The notes under the pieces: generated by a model
Seen by the model: the letters and a program-made list of their open reading frames with translations, nothing else
Told to the model about the DNA's origin: nothing
Database searches by the model: none
NCBI GenBank assembly: GCA_900549065.1
Contig: URNC01000014.1
Span: 1-22,421 of the forward strand
DNA from: an uncultured Collinsella sp.
GTDB taxonomy: Bacteria; Actinomycetota; Coriobacteriia; Coriobacteriales; Coriobacteriaceae
Direction: 5' to 3'
Length of the DNA: 22,421 nt
Position numbers and translations under genes: made by a program
Shown: piece by piece, positions 14,887 to 22,407 of the stretch
Layout: the number at the start of each line of letters is the position of its first letter
Position numbering within the stretch: the stretch's first letter is position 1

Positions 14887-16620
14887 ATGTCGCAAAACGA
14901 TCGAACTCAACTGATTCCCGATCCGCAGCAGCCGAGCAGGCACACCGGCGGCGTTCAGTCGCCGCGTCCTATCGCGCCGAGCCACGGTCAGCAGCGTGGT
15001 GCGGCAAACGCTTCTCAACGCCCGAACCAACAGCGACAGCAGCGTCAACAACGTCAGCAGCGCCAGGCAAACGGCAATGCGCCCAAGCAGTCCCCCACGC
15101 ACGCTCGAGGCGATCGCAGCGCCGCGCGCAAACCCGCCGAGAACAACAAGTCGGGCAAAAAGACGACGTTCTTTGTCGTCCTGGGTCTAATCGTCATTGT
15201 CTATATCGTAGGCGTCGTAGCGTTTTCGCAGGTAGCCTACCCCAACACCACCATCGCCGGTGTCGACGTCTCGTTCTCCAACGCTTCGTCTGCCGCCACC
15301 AAGGTCAATTCGGCATGGAAGCACTATAAGCTCGCCGTGACAGGCGATGACTTTAGCTGGACCTATCAGCCCGAGTCCGATGAGCCCATCGTCGACGGCG
15401 AAGCTGCCGCAAAAGAAATCATCAGCCACAACGAAGCCTTTGTATGGCCGGTCCGCCTTGTTGAATCCTTAAGCGGCAAGACCAAAACAACCGCCACCTC
15501 CAACAAAGTCGATCTTGATCAAGACGTCGACCTGTCCATGCTCTCCGACACCTTTGACCAAAAGAAGTTTGAGGAGAATCTAGGTGCCGCCATCGACGAG
15601 TTTAACGAGGGCCGTTCGGGCACGTTCGAGGCCAATAGCTCCTATGACGAGCAAGCGGGCAAGTTTACCGTCGAGAAGGCGCGCTCCAACGAAAAACTCA
15701 ACCGCGAGCATGTCATTAAGTATGCCGAGCTCGAGCTTGCCTCGCTGGCCGAGACCGTAGATCTTTCCAAGCTCGGCAACGATGCCTATGAGCCGCTCAA
15801 TGGAACGCTGACAGATGATCAGATTCAGGCCGCATGCGATGCCGCCAACAACTTCCTGGGCGTCAACGTGACCCTCAAGCTCAACGGCGAGGATGCCGGT
15901 AAAGTTGATGGCAGCTCCGTATTGCAGTGGATCAGCTTTGCCGATCCGGCCAACCCCGCGCTCGATACGTCGCAGATCAGCAGCTGGGCAGCCGAGCTCG
16001 CCAACGGCTTTAATACCGTGGGCTCCACTCGCTGGTGGACGCGCGCCGATGGCAAGCAGTGCGCCGTCGAAGGCGGTGACTTTGGTTGGTCCATCGACAG
16101 CAGCTCGCTCGCCAAGCAGGTCGAGGACGCCATCAACAACAAGCAGACCGGCGAAATCGAAATCAAGTACTCCCAGAAGGCCGACACCTTTACCGCAAAG
16201 GGAGAGCCCGACTGGAAGGCGTATATCGACGTCGACCTGTCCGAGCAGCACGCGCGCTACTACGACGAGAGCGGCAATATCGTGTGGGAGGCCAACTTTA
16301 TTTCCGGCAAACCGGGCGAAGACGCCACCCCCGAGGGCGTGTGGCAGATCAACAGCAACGACGGCGGCAGCACCCTGATCGGAGCCAAGGACCCCGAGAC
16401 CGGTAAGCCCAAATACGAGAGCCCGGTGAGCTACTGGATGCCGTTCGAGGGCAATATGATCGGCTTCCACGACGCTACATGGCAAAACGACAAGAGCTTC
16501 GATAGTGCCGAGTCGTACAAGTGGTGCGGCAGCCACGGTTGCATCAACCTGCGCCTGGCAGACGCCAAGGCACTGCACGACTGCATCAAAGTCGGCCTGT
16601 GCGTGGTTGTGCACTCGTAG
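14887..16620 (+). CDS. Membrane-anchored YkuD-type L,D-transpeptidase
   Basis: 577-residue envelope protein predicted to form 3-3 peptidoglycan cross-links or attach proteins to the wall. Residues 1-90 are a hydrophilic Gln/Arg/Asn-rich cytoplasmic segment with (QQR)4 repeats. One transmembrane helix follows near residues 97-120 (FFVVLGLIVIVYIVGVVAF), then extracellular VanW-associated/PG_binding_4-like repeats, and a C-terminal YkuD domain from about residue 440. The catalytic motif SHGCINLR carries nucleophile C552; the upstream IGFHDA histidine is also present. I chose the ATG at 14887 over 14878 because the Shine-Dalgarno AAGGA (14872-14876) lies 10 nt before the former and only 1 nt before the latter. 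It lies upstream of a MacAB-like exporter but has its own promoter and end hairpin. Confidence 0.9.
   Translation: MSQNDRTQLIPDPQQPSRHTGGVQSPRPIAPSHGQQRGAANASQRPNQQRQQRQQRQQRQANGNAPKQSPTHARGDRSAARKPAENNKSGKKTTFFVVLGLIVIVYIVGVVAFSQVAYPNTTIAGVDVSFSNASSAATKVNSAWKHYKLAVTGDDFSWTYQPESDEPIVDGEAAAKEIISHNEAFVWPVRLVESLSGKTKTTATSNKVDLDQDVDLSMLSDTFDQKKFEENLGAAIDEFNEGRSGTFEANSSYDEQAGKFTVEKARSNEKLNREHVIKYAELELASLAETVDLSKLGNDAYEPLNGTLTDDQIQAACDAANNFLGVNVTLKLNGEDAGKVDGSSVLQWISFADPANPALDTSQISSWAAELANGFNTVGSTRWWTRADGKQCAVEGGDFGWSIDSSSLAKQVEDAINNKQTGEIEIKYSQKADTFTAKGEPDWKAYIDVDLSEQHARYYDESGNIVWEANFISGKPGEDATPEGVWQINSNDGGSTLIGAKDPETGKPKYESPVSYWMPFEGNMIGFHDATWQNDKSFDSAESYKWCGSHGCINLRLADAKALHDCIKVGLCVVVHS
15028..15066 (+). 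repeat. Tandem (Gln-Gln-Arg)4-Gln coding repeat
   Basis: Thirteen codons in frame with the L,D-transpeptidase encode Q-Q-R four times plus Q (residues 48-60), with mixed CAA/CAG and CGA/CGT/CGC codons. The synonymous variation shows the repeat is not a very recent slippage product. It lies in the cytoplasmic tail before the membrane helix. Confidence 0.85.
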
Positions 16621-16688
16621 TGCAACGCGTGCATTCCTACAACGTGGAACCGCTTCGACCAATCTAACAGTTCCGAAAGAAACCGTCC

Positions 16689-16718
16689 TATGCGCCCGCC
16701 CCAACCGGTGGGCGCATA
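16689..16718 (+). terminator. Long hairpin between L,D-transpeptidase and adaptor genes
   Basis: TATGCGCCCGCC (16689-16700) pairs with GGTGGGCGCATA (16707-16718), a 12-bp stem with one G-T pair and a CCAACC loop. The following sequence TATAATTAT is AT-rich but not a T run, so termination may be weak. The right arm overlaps a perfect TATAAT at 16717-16722. Confidence 0.55.
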
Positions 16719-16722
16719 TAAT
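16717..16722 (+). promoter_or_regulatory. -10 box of the MacAB-like operon
   Basis: A perfect TATAAT directly at the 3' edge of the 16689-16718 hairpin, 31 nt before the adaptor start codon. There is no recognisable -35 because that position lies in the GC-rich stem, which suggests activator dependence or that the match is fortuitous. Confidence 0.4.
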
Positions 16723-16752
16723 TATCGAGGTTCTTTCTATAAAGGAGACGCT

Positions 16753-18189
16753 ATGCCGAATGTCCCCACCATCACCCCGGGCCCGGATGATACCGAGAAC
16801 ACGCCCGAAGGTGCCACCGAAACGATTCCTCTGATTACAAACGTACATGCCGACAAGCAGAACGGACGCGCGAACGATGCGGCCGAAATTTCCGATAAAG
16901 AGGCATATGCCAAGCTCAAGGCAAAGCGTGCCGAACGTCGACGCAAAAAGCTGATTCGTCGCGGTATTGCCGCCGGCGTCGTGGGTGCCATTGTGCTCAT
17001 CGCCGTTGTCGTGACCTTAGCCATCAACGCACGGCCTGCAGGCAACAACGGGCCGGTGACCGACATGGTGACCGAGGGCACGTTTACCACAACGGTCGAG
17101 GCGAAAGGCCAGCTCAAACCCATTTCGTCCTCAGTGGTCTCCCCTTCTGTCGACGGCACGGTCGCTTCTATCAACGTGCAGGCAGGCCAATCCGTCAACG
17201 AGGGCGACGTGCTTATGACCATTAAAAACGACGAGCTCGATCGCAACGTTGCCGAGGCGCAACGTGCAGTTGCAGCCGCTCAGGAAGACCTCGCCAACGC
17301 GCAGAAAGCCGCAGCTGCCGCGCAGGCCACCCCAACGACGGACGTCGAGGGAGCTTCCGCAGCGGCTGGCGTCTCCGCCGCATCAGCGGACACGAACGCA
17401 GTATCGGCCGCGCAGCGCAGCCTCGCATCAGCCCAGGCAAACCTCGACCAGGCGAACGCCAAGGCCTCCAGTCGCACGGTCACGGCCCCGAGCTCGGGTA
17501 GCATCGTGGAGCTCAATGCCAAAGTGGGCGCCACGGTTACAGGCGGCATGATCATGGGCGAAAGCGATACGAGCGGCGGCAAGCAGTGCATGCAGATCGC
17601 CGACCTGTCTAAGATGAAGGTGACCGTGCAGGTGGGCGAAAAGGACATCGCCAAAATCGCCGTTGGGCAGAGCGCCAACGTCACGTATCCCGCGTTTCCC
17701 GATATCGTGAGCCAGGGCACCGTCACGGCTATCGCGTCGGTGGCAAACTCCGACGCCGCCAACAGTGGCGGCGGCAGCGTAACCTTTAACGTCGACATTC
17801 TCATTGAGGCGCCCGACGCGCGCCTGAAGCCGGGCATGACGGCCGAGGTATCGGTGGTAACCGAGCAGCTCGACGACGTGGTGATGGTGCCGACGATGGC
17901 GCTCATGACCGAAGACGGCGAACACTATTACGTCAACGTGGCGACTGATGACGAGGGCAAGCAAACCCGTCGCGTGAAGGTGACCGTCGTGACGCAAAAC
18001 GACAACGAAGCCGTAGTCGGCAAGACACAGGTCAAGCGCGACGACCAGGGCAACGAGATCAACCCCAACGTGCCGGTTACCAAGCTGCGCGATGGCGACA
18101 CCCTCGTCATGGACACCGGAGCGGACGCAACGGCTGACGGCGGCTACAGCGCGGATTCGGGCAGCATGTCTGCCGACGAGGGTATGTAA
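16753..18189 (+). CDS. HlyD/MacA-like membrane fusion protein (ABC exporter adaptor)
   Basis: 478-residue adaptor of a MacAB-type exporter. Residues 1-68 are a charged cytoplasmic tail. One transmembrane helix follows at about 70-92 (GVVGAIVLIAVVVTLAI), then the split lipoyl domain (SPSVDGTVASINVQAGQSV and later TAPSSGSIVELNAKVGA), separated by an Ala/Gln-rich coiled-coil hairpin with long AAAAAQ-type runs. Beta-barrel and membrane-proximal domains follow (ALMTEDGEHYYVNV), ending in an acidic Ser/Gly/Asp tail. The short hairpin and lack of a Gram-negative outer-membrane partner fit Gram-positive MacA relatives. Shine-Dalgarno AAAGGAG (16741-16747), 5 nt before the ATG, fixes the start; the upstream in-frame extension to 16690 crosses the hairpin and is rejected. 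The TAA stop overlaps the ATPase ATG. Confidence 0.88.
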   Translation: MPNVPTITPGPDDTENTPEGATETIPLITNVHADKQNGRANDAAEISDKEAYAKLKAKRAERRRKKLIRRGIAAGVVGAIVLIAVVVTLAINARPAGNNGPVTDMVTEGTFTTTVEAKGQLKPISSSVVSPSVDGTVASINVQAGQSVNEGDVLMTIKNDELDRNVAEAQRAVAAAQEDLANAQKAAAAAQATPTTDVEGASAAAGVSAASADTNAVSAAQRSLASAQANLDQANAKASSRTVTAPSSGSIVELNAKVGATVTGGMIMGESDTSGGKQCMQIADLSKMKVTVQVGEKDIAKIAVGQSANVTYPAFPDIVSQGTVTAIASVANSDAANSGGGSVTFNVDILIEAPDARLKPGMTAEVSVVTEQLDDVVMVPTMALMTEDGEHYYVNVATDDEGKQTRRVKVTVVTQNDNEAVVGKTQVKRDDQGNEINPNVPVTKLRDGDTLVMDTGADATADGGYSADSGSMSADEGM

Positions 18190-18962
18190 TGCGTCCCGTT
18201 ATCGACATCCGCAACGTGCACCGCATCTTTGAGAGCGAGGCCGGCTGCGCCCATATCCTGCACAACGTGAACCTTGCGGTGATGAGCGGCGAATTCGTCG
18301 CCATTACCGGCCCTTCGGGCTCGGGCAAGTCAACGCTCATGAACATCCTGGGCTGTCTGGACAAACCGACGGCGGGCGACTATTACCTGCAAGGGCTCAA
18401 CGTGGCCGAGCTTGACGATGACGAGCTCACCGAAGTTCGCGCCCTGAGCATTGGCTTTGTCTTTCAGAGCTTCAACCTGCTGCCGCGCCTGTCGGTTATC
18501 GAAAACGTCATGCTGCCGCTGGCCTACACCAATGTGCCCCGTAGCCAGCGCGAGATGCGCGCCGTGCACGCGCTGCAGGCCGTCACACTACCGGTCGACC
18601 ACTGGGACCACCGCATATCCGAGCTCTCGGGCGGCCAGATGCAGCGTGTCGCCATCGCACGCGCCCTCGTCAATGACCCGCCCATCATCCTGGCCGATGA
18701 GCCGACGGGAAACCTGGACTCCGCGACCGGAGCGCTTGTAATGGAGACCTTCCATAAGCTCCAGAAGCGCGGCAAAACCATCGTGCTCATCACACACGAC
18801 CCCGGCATCGCCGCCGAGGCCGACCGTGCCGTGACCATCCGCGACGGTCGCATTCACGACGGCGCGTATATTCCACATGCACCGCGGACCCTACGCAGCG
18901 CTGTAGATAGCCTGCCCATGATTTCCGCCTCCGCCAACCCGCCGAAAGGAGTGGTGGCATGA
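18189..18962 (+). CDS. MacB/LolD-type ABC transporter ATP-binding protein
   Basis: 257-residue nucleotide-binding subunit. Visible motifs in order: Walker A GPSGSGKST, Q-loop FVFQSFNLLPRLS, signature LSGGQMQR, Walker B IILADEPTGNLD and H-loop ITHD. The DEPTGNLDSATG form is typical of the MacB/LolD/FtsE branch, which drives mechanotransmission rather than transport through a pore. The start codon shares one base with the adaptor stop (TAATG), and the stop overlaps the permease start (ATGA), so all three genes are translationally coupled. The final ~30 residues (PHAPRTLRSAVDSL...) extend past the usual end of the domain and carry the permease's ribosome binding site in their coding DNA. Confidence 0.95.
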   Translation: MRPVIDIRNVHRIFESEAGCAHILHNVNLAVMSGEFVAITGPSGSGKSTLMNILGCLDKPTAGDYYLQGLNVAELDDDELTEVRALSIGFVFQSFNLLPRLSVIENVMLPLAYTNVPRSQREMRAVHALQAVTLPVDHWDHRISELSGGQMQRVAIARALVNDPPIILADEPTGNLDSATGALVMETFHKLQKRGKTIVLITHDPGIAAEADRAVTIRDGRIHDGAYIPHAPRTLRSAVDSLPMISASANPPKGVVA

Positions 18963-20173
18963 GCGCCCGCGATCTCATCCAGGAAGCCCTTCACTCGCTC
19001 GAAGCCAACAAGGGGCGCAGCCTGCTCACCATCCTGGGCATTGTCATCGGCATCGCCTCGGTTATCGCCATGACTTCGCTCATCGGCGGTATCCAAAACA
19101 GCCTGGTCAACAGTCTGGGCCTCAATGCGGCACGCATGGTGCAAATCTATTCGTCGCAAGAACTCACCGAGTCGGACATCGAGAAGCTTCAAAAACTGGT
19201 GCCGCAGATAGAGCAGATCGGCATTGTCGACAGCGCGTACACCGAGTACAAGACCGGCGATAAAAGCTATACCGTCATGGCGCAGGGCGTCGATAGCGAC
19301 ATGCTCGACGCGGTGGGGGCCGGCAAGCTCGTTGCGGGGCGTACCTATTCCCAGGCCGAGTCCCAATCAGGCTCGCGCGTGGCGCTCATCAGCCGCGGCG
19401 GCGCCGATCAGCTTTACGGCAACGAACAGGATGCGCTGGGGAAAACCATCAAGGTGTCCAACGGCGAGGTGCAGATTGTCGGCGTGATTGATGGCGGCAG
19501 CGACTCCATGGGCTCGCTCACGCTGTATATGCCACGCGAAACCATCTCCGGGCTGTTTGGCGACGAGAATCCTTCATTCCCCAGCGTGACGGCACTCGCC
19601 GCCGAGGGCACGGACATGGATGAGCTTTGTAAGACCATCGAGTCCAAGGTGCGCGCGATGAAGGGCATCGCGGAGGATGATGAGTACGACAGCGTATCGG
19701 CGACCTCCATGAAAAGCGCCATCGATGCGCTCAACTCCTTTATGGGCGCGTTCTCGCTCATCATGGGTGCTGTCGCCAGCATCTCGCTGCTTGTCGGCGG
19801 TATCGGCATTATGAACATGATGCTCACCAACGTGACTGAGCGCATCCGCGAGATCGGCATCCGCCGCGCTCTGGGCGCCAGTCGTCGCGATATCACCGCC
19901 CAGTTTTTGGCCGAGTCCTCGGCGTTGTGCGTCACAGGCGGACTGTTGGGTGTCCTGATTGGCTATCTGCTGGCCTGGGGCCTCGCGATGTTTGCCTCCG
20001 GATCCGGGATTCTTGGCGAGCTCGGAGCCAGCGGGCAAATCACACCGAGCTTTTCAATCGCCACGGTGCTGCTGGCCTTCGCCGTCTCCGTCGGCATCGG
20101 CGTAATCTTTGGCTTCTACCCCGCTCGCCGCGCGGCAAAGCTCGACCCGGTGGAGTGCCTACGCTACCAGTAA
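18959..20173 (+). CDS. MacB-like FtsX-family ABC transporter permease
   Basis: 404-residue membrane subunit with the MacB/FtsX layout. One N-terminal helix (LLTILGIVIGIASVIAMTSLI, about residues 21-41) is followed by a large extracytoplasmic MacB_PCD domain of about 220 residues, then three C-terminal helices (MGAVASISLLVGGIGIMNMM; VTGGLLGVLIGYLLAWGLAM; SIATVLLAFAVSVGIGVIFG). The conserved coupling segment TERIREIGIRRALGASRRDI lies between helices 2 and 3. The end, PARRAAKLDPVECLRYQ, is typical of the family. Shine-Dalgarno AAAGGAG (18945-18951) lies 7 nt before the ATG. Unlike proteobacterial MacB, ATPase and permease are separate chains. The substrate (peptide, antibiotic or lipid) cannot be told. 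A family 1 palindrome follows the stop by 12 nt. Confidence 0.93.
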   Translation: MSARDLIQEALHSLEANKGRSLLTILGIVIGIASVIAMTSLIGGIQNSLVNSLGLNAARMVQIYSSQELTESDIEKLQKLVPQIEQIGIVDSAYTEYKTGDKSYTVMAQGVDSDMLDAVGAGKLVAGRTYSQAESQSGSRVALISRGGADQLYGNEQDALGKTIKVSNGEVQIVGVIDGGSDSMGSLTLYMPRETISGLFGDENPSFPSVTALAAEGTDMDELCKTIESKVRAMKGIAEDDEYDSVSATSMKSAIDALNSFMGAFSLIMGAVASISLLVGGIGIMNMMLTNVTERIREIGIRRALGASRRDITAQFLAESSALCVTGGLLGVLIGYLLAWGLAMFASGSGILGELGASGQITPSFSIATVLLAFAVSVGIGVIFGFYPARRAAKLDPVECLRYQ

Positions 20174-20185
20174 GCAACCATCAAC

Positions 20186-20253
20186 AAGTTGCGGTGAATT
20201 AGGGACTAAATATGCTATCTAGCAGCAAAAACAGACACTATTTCACCGCAACT
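20186..20253 (+). repeat. 68-nt palindromic element, family 1 copy B
   Basis: Outer arms AAGTTGCGGTGAA... (from 20186) and ...TTTCACCGCAACT (to 20253) are complementary over about 19 bp with two mismatches; an inner TGCT/AGCA hairpin lies at 20213-20216 and 20221-20224. It is the same length as copy A at 3968-4035 when that is read on the minus strand, and shares the inner features AATAT, TCTAGC and AAACAG. Both copies read away from the upstream gene's stop codon. The 20174-20384 gap contains this element and the transposase fragment described next. Confidence 0.87.
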
Positions 20254-20260
20254 TATTTAA

Positions 20261-20360
20261 GGGCTGCTTGCGCCAGTTCCGGGCGTCCTCCTCGAGCTAT
20301 TGGCGGATGACGGTCTTGTACGGCTCGAGCTTGCTCGGGGCGCTCCTCCTCGCGGGCGGG
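20261..20360 (-). pseudogene. Remnant of an IS21-type (IstA-like) transposase
   Basis: Read on the minus strand, the frame gives SKLEPYKTVIRQ, a TAG at 20299-20297, then LEEDARNWRKQ. From memory this matches the conserved IstA stretch 'SKLDPYKPxIDxWLEED...RKQRHTA', with TAG in place of the expected Trp codon. Only about 30 codons survive. The fragment loses similarity where the family 1 palindrome begins and, on the other side, runs towards the cobK stop. It indicates an old mobile-element insertion at the border between the exporter operon and the cobalamin operon. It is too short for certainty. Confidence 0.5.
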
Positions 20361-20384
20361 AGGACGCGCAGGCGCGGCGAGCGC

Positions 20385-21158
20385 CTAGCGCGCGAACTCC
20401 CGTAAGAGTGCGTCTTCCACTTCCCGAAGCGAAAGGCCCCCGTCTCCCTCGGCGGGACGGGTGACCACGATGCAGCGCGCTCCCACGTCGCGCGCGGCGG
20501 CAAGCTTCTCGGCCGTGCCGCCTACGGTTCCCGAGTCCTTGGTCACAAGCCACTGGGCTCCCACCTGCCGAAGCATCGCCTCGTTGAGCTCGCGGGTGAA
20601 GGGCCCCTGCATGCCGATGACGTGCGACGGCGAAAACCCCGCGTCGATGCACTTCGTTATAGCACCGGGCAGCGGGAGCACACGCACGAAGAAGCGCTCC
20701 GAGAAATCGGCGACGCGCGTATAGGGAGCAAGCTCCTTGCTCCCCGTCGTGAGAAGCGCGCGACCCGGGTTCTCGGAGAGAAAGCGCGCCGCGCAGGCGA
20801 TCGACGCGACCGACACGACGCCTTTGGGCAGCGCCTCGGCCGCACGCGCAAGGCGCAGACATCGTACACCCACGGCAAGCGAAGCGGCCCGGATGTTGCC
20901 GCTGGCGAGCGTAGCGAAGGCGTGCGTGGCGTCGACGACGATGCGCGCGCCGGAAAGCTCGCGCTCCATGTCGGCCTCGTCGAGCCTGCTCGCATGCACC
21001 TCGATGCCCGGAAGCTCGCCCAAAAGCTCGCCTCCGTACTCGGTTGCCGCGTAGGCACGGGCGGGGATGCCCGCCCCGCTCGCCCATTCGCACAGAAGGC
21101 GGCCCTCGGTGGTGCCGGCGAAGATGCGCAGCGCCGGCGCAGATGCGGGCGCCGTCAC
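20385..21158 (-). CDS. cobK: Precorrin-6A / cobalt-precorrin-6A reductase
   Basis: 257-residue NAD(P)H-dependent reductase of the corrin ring pathway (CobK in the aerobic, CbiJ in the anaerobic route). Visible family features are the nucleotide-binding start LRIFAGTTEGRLL, VVDATHAFA (usually DATHPFA), LLTTGSKELAPY and VTKDSGTVGGTAEKLAAA. I chose the GTG at 21158, which overlaps the cbiC stop as GTGA and gives the normal length; the longer open frame upstream lies over cbiC and is not coding. Its position behind cbiC and cobO supports the role, and an anaerobic host would make the CbiJ reaction more likely. No terminator is obvious after the stop; an IS21-type remnant follows. Confidence 0.88.
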   Translation of the reverse strand: MTAPASAPALRIFAGTTEGRLLCEWASGAGIPARAYAATEYGGELLGELPGIEVHASRLDEADMERELSGARIVVDATHAFATLASGNIRAASLAVGVRCLRLARAAEALPKGVVSVASIACAARFLSENPGRALLTTGSKELAPYTRVADFSERFFVRVLPLPGAITKCIDAGFSPSHVIGMQGPFTRELNEAMLRQVGAQWLVTKDSGTVGGTAEKLAAARDVGARCIVVTRPAEGDGGLSLREVEDALLREFAR

Positions 21159-21796
21159 TTCGGGCCGCCTGGGCGCGTGATCTGGTAGAGCAGCGCGTTC
21201 ATAATGGCGGCCGCCACGGTCGAACCACCCTTGCGACCCCTCGCGACGATGGCCGGCGCGCGTCGCGCGAGTAGCTCCTCTTTCGCCTCGACCACGTTCA
21301 CAAACCCGACCGGCACCCCAACGACGAGCGCGGGCGCGATCTTCCCCTCGTCCATGAGCTCGGCGAGGCGCAGAAGTGCTGTGGGAGCGTTGCCGACGGC
21401 CACGATGAGCGGACCCTCGATGCCGCAAGCTTTGTCCATGCTCGCAACGGCGCGAGTCGTGCCCGCGGCGCGCGCAGCCACGGCGACATCAGGGTCGGCC
21501 ATGTAGCACACGGCCTTGCAGCCGAGCTTCGCGAGCGCAGGCTTGCTTATGCCTGCGAGCGCCATGTTCGTATCGGTGAGCACCGTGGCCCCTGCGCGCA
21601 GTGCGTCGAGCGCACAGTGCGCGGCGTCATGAGTGAAAACGAGGGAATCGGCGTACGAGAAGTCGGCAGTGGTGTGGATGACGCGCTTCACGACGGGTTC
21701 TTCGAGCGGCGGGAACGTGCGGCCGCCGAGCTCTTCGGTGATGATCTCGAAGCTGCGCCGCTCGATGTCGCCGGGCGCCATCTCCTTGGAATCCAT
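21155..21796 (-). CDS. cbiC: Precorrin-8X / cobalt-precorrin-8 methylmutase
   Basis: 213-residue enzyme that moves a methyl group from C-11 to C-12 to form (cobalt-)hydrogenobyrinate or cobyrinate. The catalytic histidine is H41 in RVIHTTADFSY; other family stretches are DTNMALAGISK, ADPDVAVAA, VGNAPTALLRL and VGVPVGFVNVVEAKEEL. The length matches the family. The ATG at 21796 directly abuts the cobO stop, and GGAG-type purines within the end of cobO serve as ribosome site. The TGA stop overlaps the cobK GTG. The enzyme sits mid-pathway, whereas CobO acts later, so the operon mixes ring-forming and finishing steps. Confidence 0.95.
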   Translation of the reverse strand: MDSKEMAPGDIERRSFEIITEELGGRTFPPLEEPVVKRVIHTTADFSYADSLVFTHDAAHCALDALRAGATVLTDTNMALAGISKPALAKLGCKAVCYMADPDVAVAARAAGTTRAVASMDKACGIEGPLIVAVGNAPTALLRLAELMDEGKIAPALVVGVPVGFVNVVEAKEELLARRAPAIVARGRKGGSTVAAAIMNALLYQITRPGGPK

Positions 21797-22312
21797 CTAG
21801 TACTCCACTCCTTCCCTTGCACATATCCCCTGCTCGTAGGGGTGTTTCTCGCACCGCATCTCGGTTATGTAGTCGGCCTTCTCCACGATCTTGCGGGAAG
21901 GCGCGCGCCCGGTGAGCGCTACTTCGACGCCGCGCGCGGACATATCGAGCGCGCGGTCCACGAGCGCCTCGTCGACAAGCCCCTTCGAAAGCGCATCGAG
22001 CGCCTCGTCGAGCACGAGCAGCCCCTCCTGCGCGCCCTCGAGCTCGGCAAGCGCGGAAGCGAGGTTCCCATCGTGCAGCTCGCACGTAGCGGCAAGTTCT
22101 TCCGACGACATCGACCAGGTAAACTTGTCCGACACCTTCCCCGCGAACACGGGCACGCCGAAATGCTCGGCGAGCAGGCGCGCCTCCCCGCTTTCGCCGT
22201 CTTTCAGGAACTGCACGACGACGACGCGGCGGCCTGCGGCGAGCATGCGAAGGGCGAGGCCCATCGCCGCCGTGGTCTTGCCTTTGCCGTCGCCATGATA
22301 CACGTGAATCAT
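21797..22312 (-). CDS. cobO: Cob(I)yrinic acid a,c-diamide adenosyltransferase (CobA/CobO/BtuR)
   Basis: 171-residue ATP:corrinoid adenosyltransferase that attaches the 5'-deoxyadenosyl ligand to reduced cobalt. The P-loop is GDGKGKTTAAMG at residues 7-18. VVQFLKDG, LLVLDEALDAL (Walker B-like), ALTGRAPS and the C-terminal HPYEQGICAREGVEY (family: HPFxxGIxAQxGVEY) all fit. The N-terminus is short, starting five residues before the P-loop as in some CobO proteins that lack the longer BtuR arm. The ATG overlaps the stop of the upstream gene (ATGA), and GAGGAGG just before gives a strong ribosome site. It is part of the cobalamin operon with cbiC and cobK. Confidence 0.95.
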   Translation of the reverse strand: MIHVYHGDGKGKTTAAMGLALRMLAAGRRVVVVQFLKDGESGEARLLAEHFGVPVFAGKVSDKFTWSMSSEELAATCELHDGNLASALAELEGAQEGLLVLDEALDALSKGLVDEALVDRALDMSARGVEVALTGRAPSRKIVEKADYITEMRCEKHPYEQGICAREGVEY

Positions 22313-22407
22313 ACGCCCTCCTCGATAATGCGGTAGACATACTCCATGTCGAGCGCTCCGCGCACGACGTCGGCCAGGCGGTCGAACTCGCGCGCACGGT
22401 GATCGGC
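22309..22407 (-). CDS. cbiP: C-terminal end of a cobyric acid synthase-like protein (partial)
   Basis: The last 32 codons of a gene entering from the contig end. The peptide includes REFDRLADVVRGALDMEYVY and then ends RIIEEGV. This resembles the C-terminal helix of cobyric acid synthase (CbiP/CobQ), where a '(F/Y)DRLAD.VR..LDM..IY.I' pattern is common; this is from memory on a short stretch. The TGA overlaps the cobO ATG, so it is the gene ahead of cobO in the same operon. CbiP amidates adenosylcobyrinate diamide, the product of CobO, which fits functionally. The 14 bases beyond 22407 are adapter and not part of the gene. Confidence 0.55.
   Translation of the reverse strand, partial: ADHRAREFDRLADVVRGALDMEYVYRIIEEGV

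Noticed and set aside
16690..16752. Upstream extension of the MacA-like adaptor
   Set aside because: It would begin within the 16689-16718 hairpin; the ATG at 16753 has an ideally spaced AAAGGAG.
20257..21093. A 278-codon Arg/Ala/Gly-rich minus-strand ORF over cobK
   Set aside because: It is out of frame with the recognisable CobK sequence and has the low-complexity composition of a shadow frame in very GC-rich DNA.
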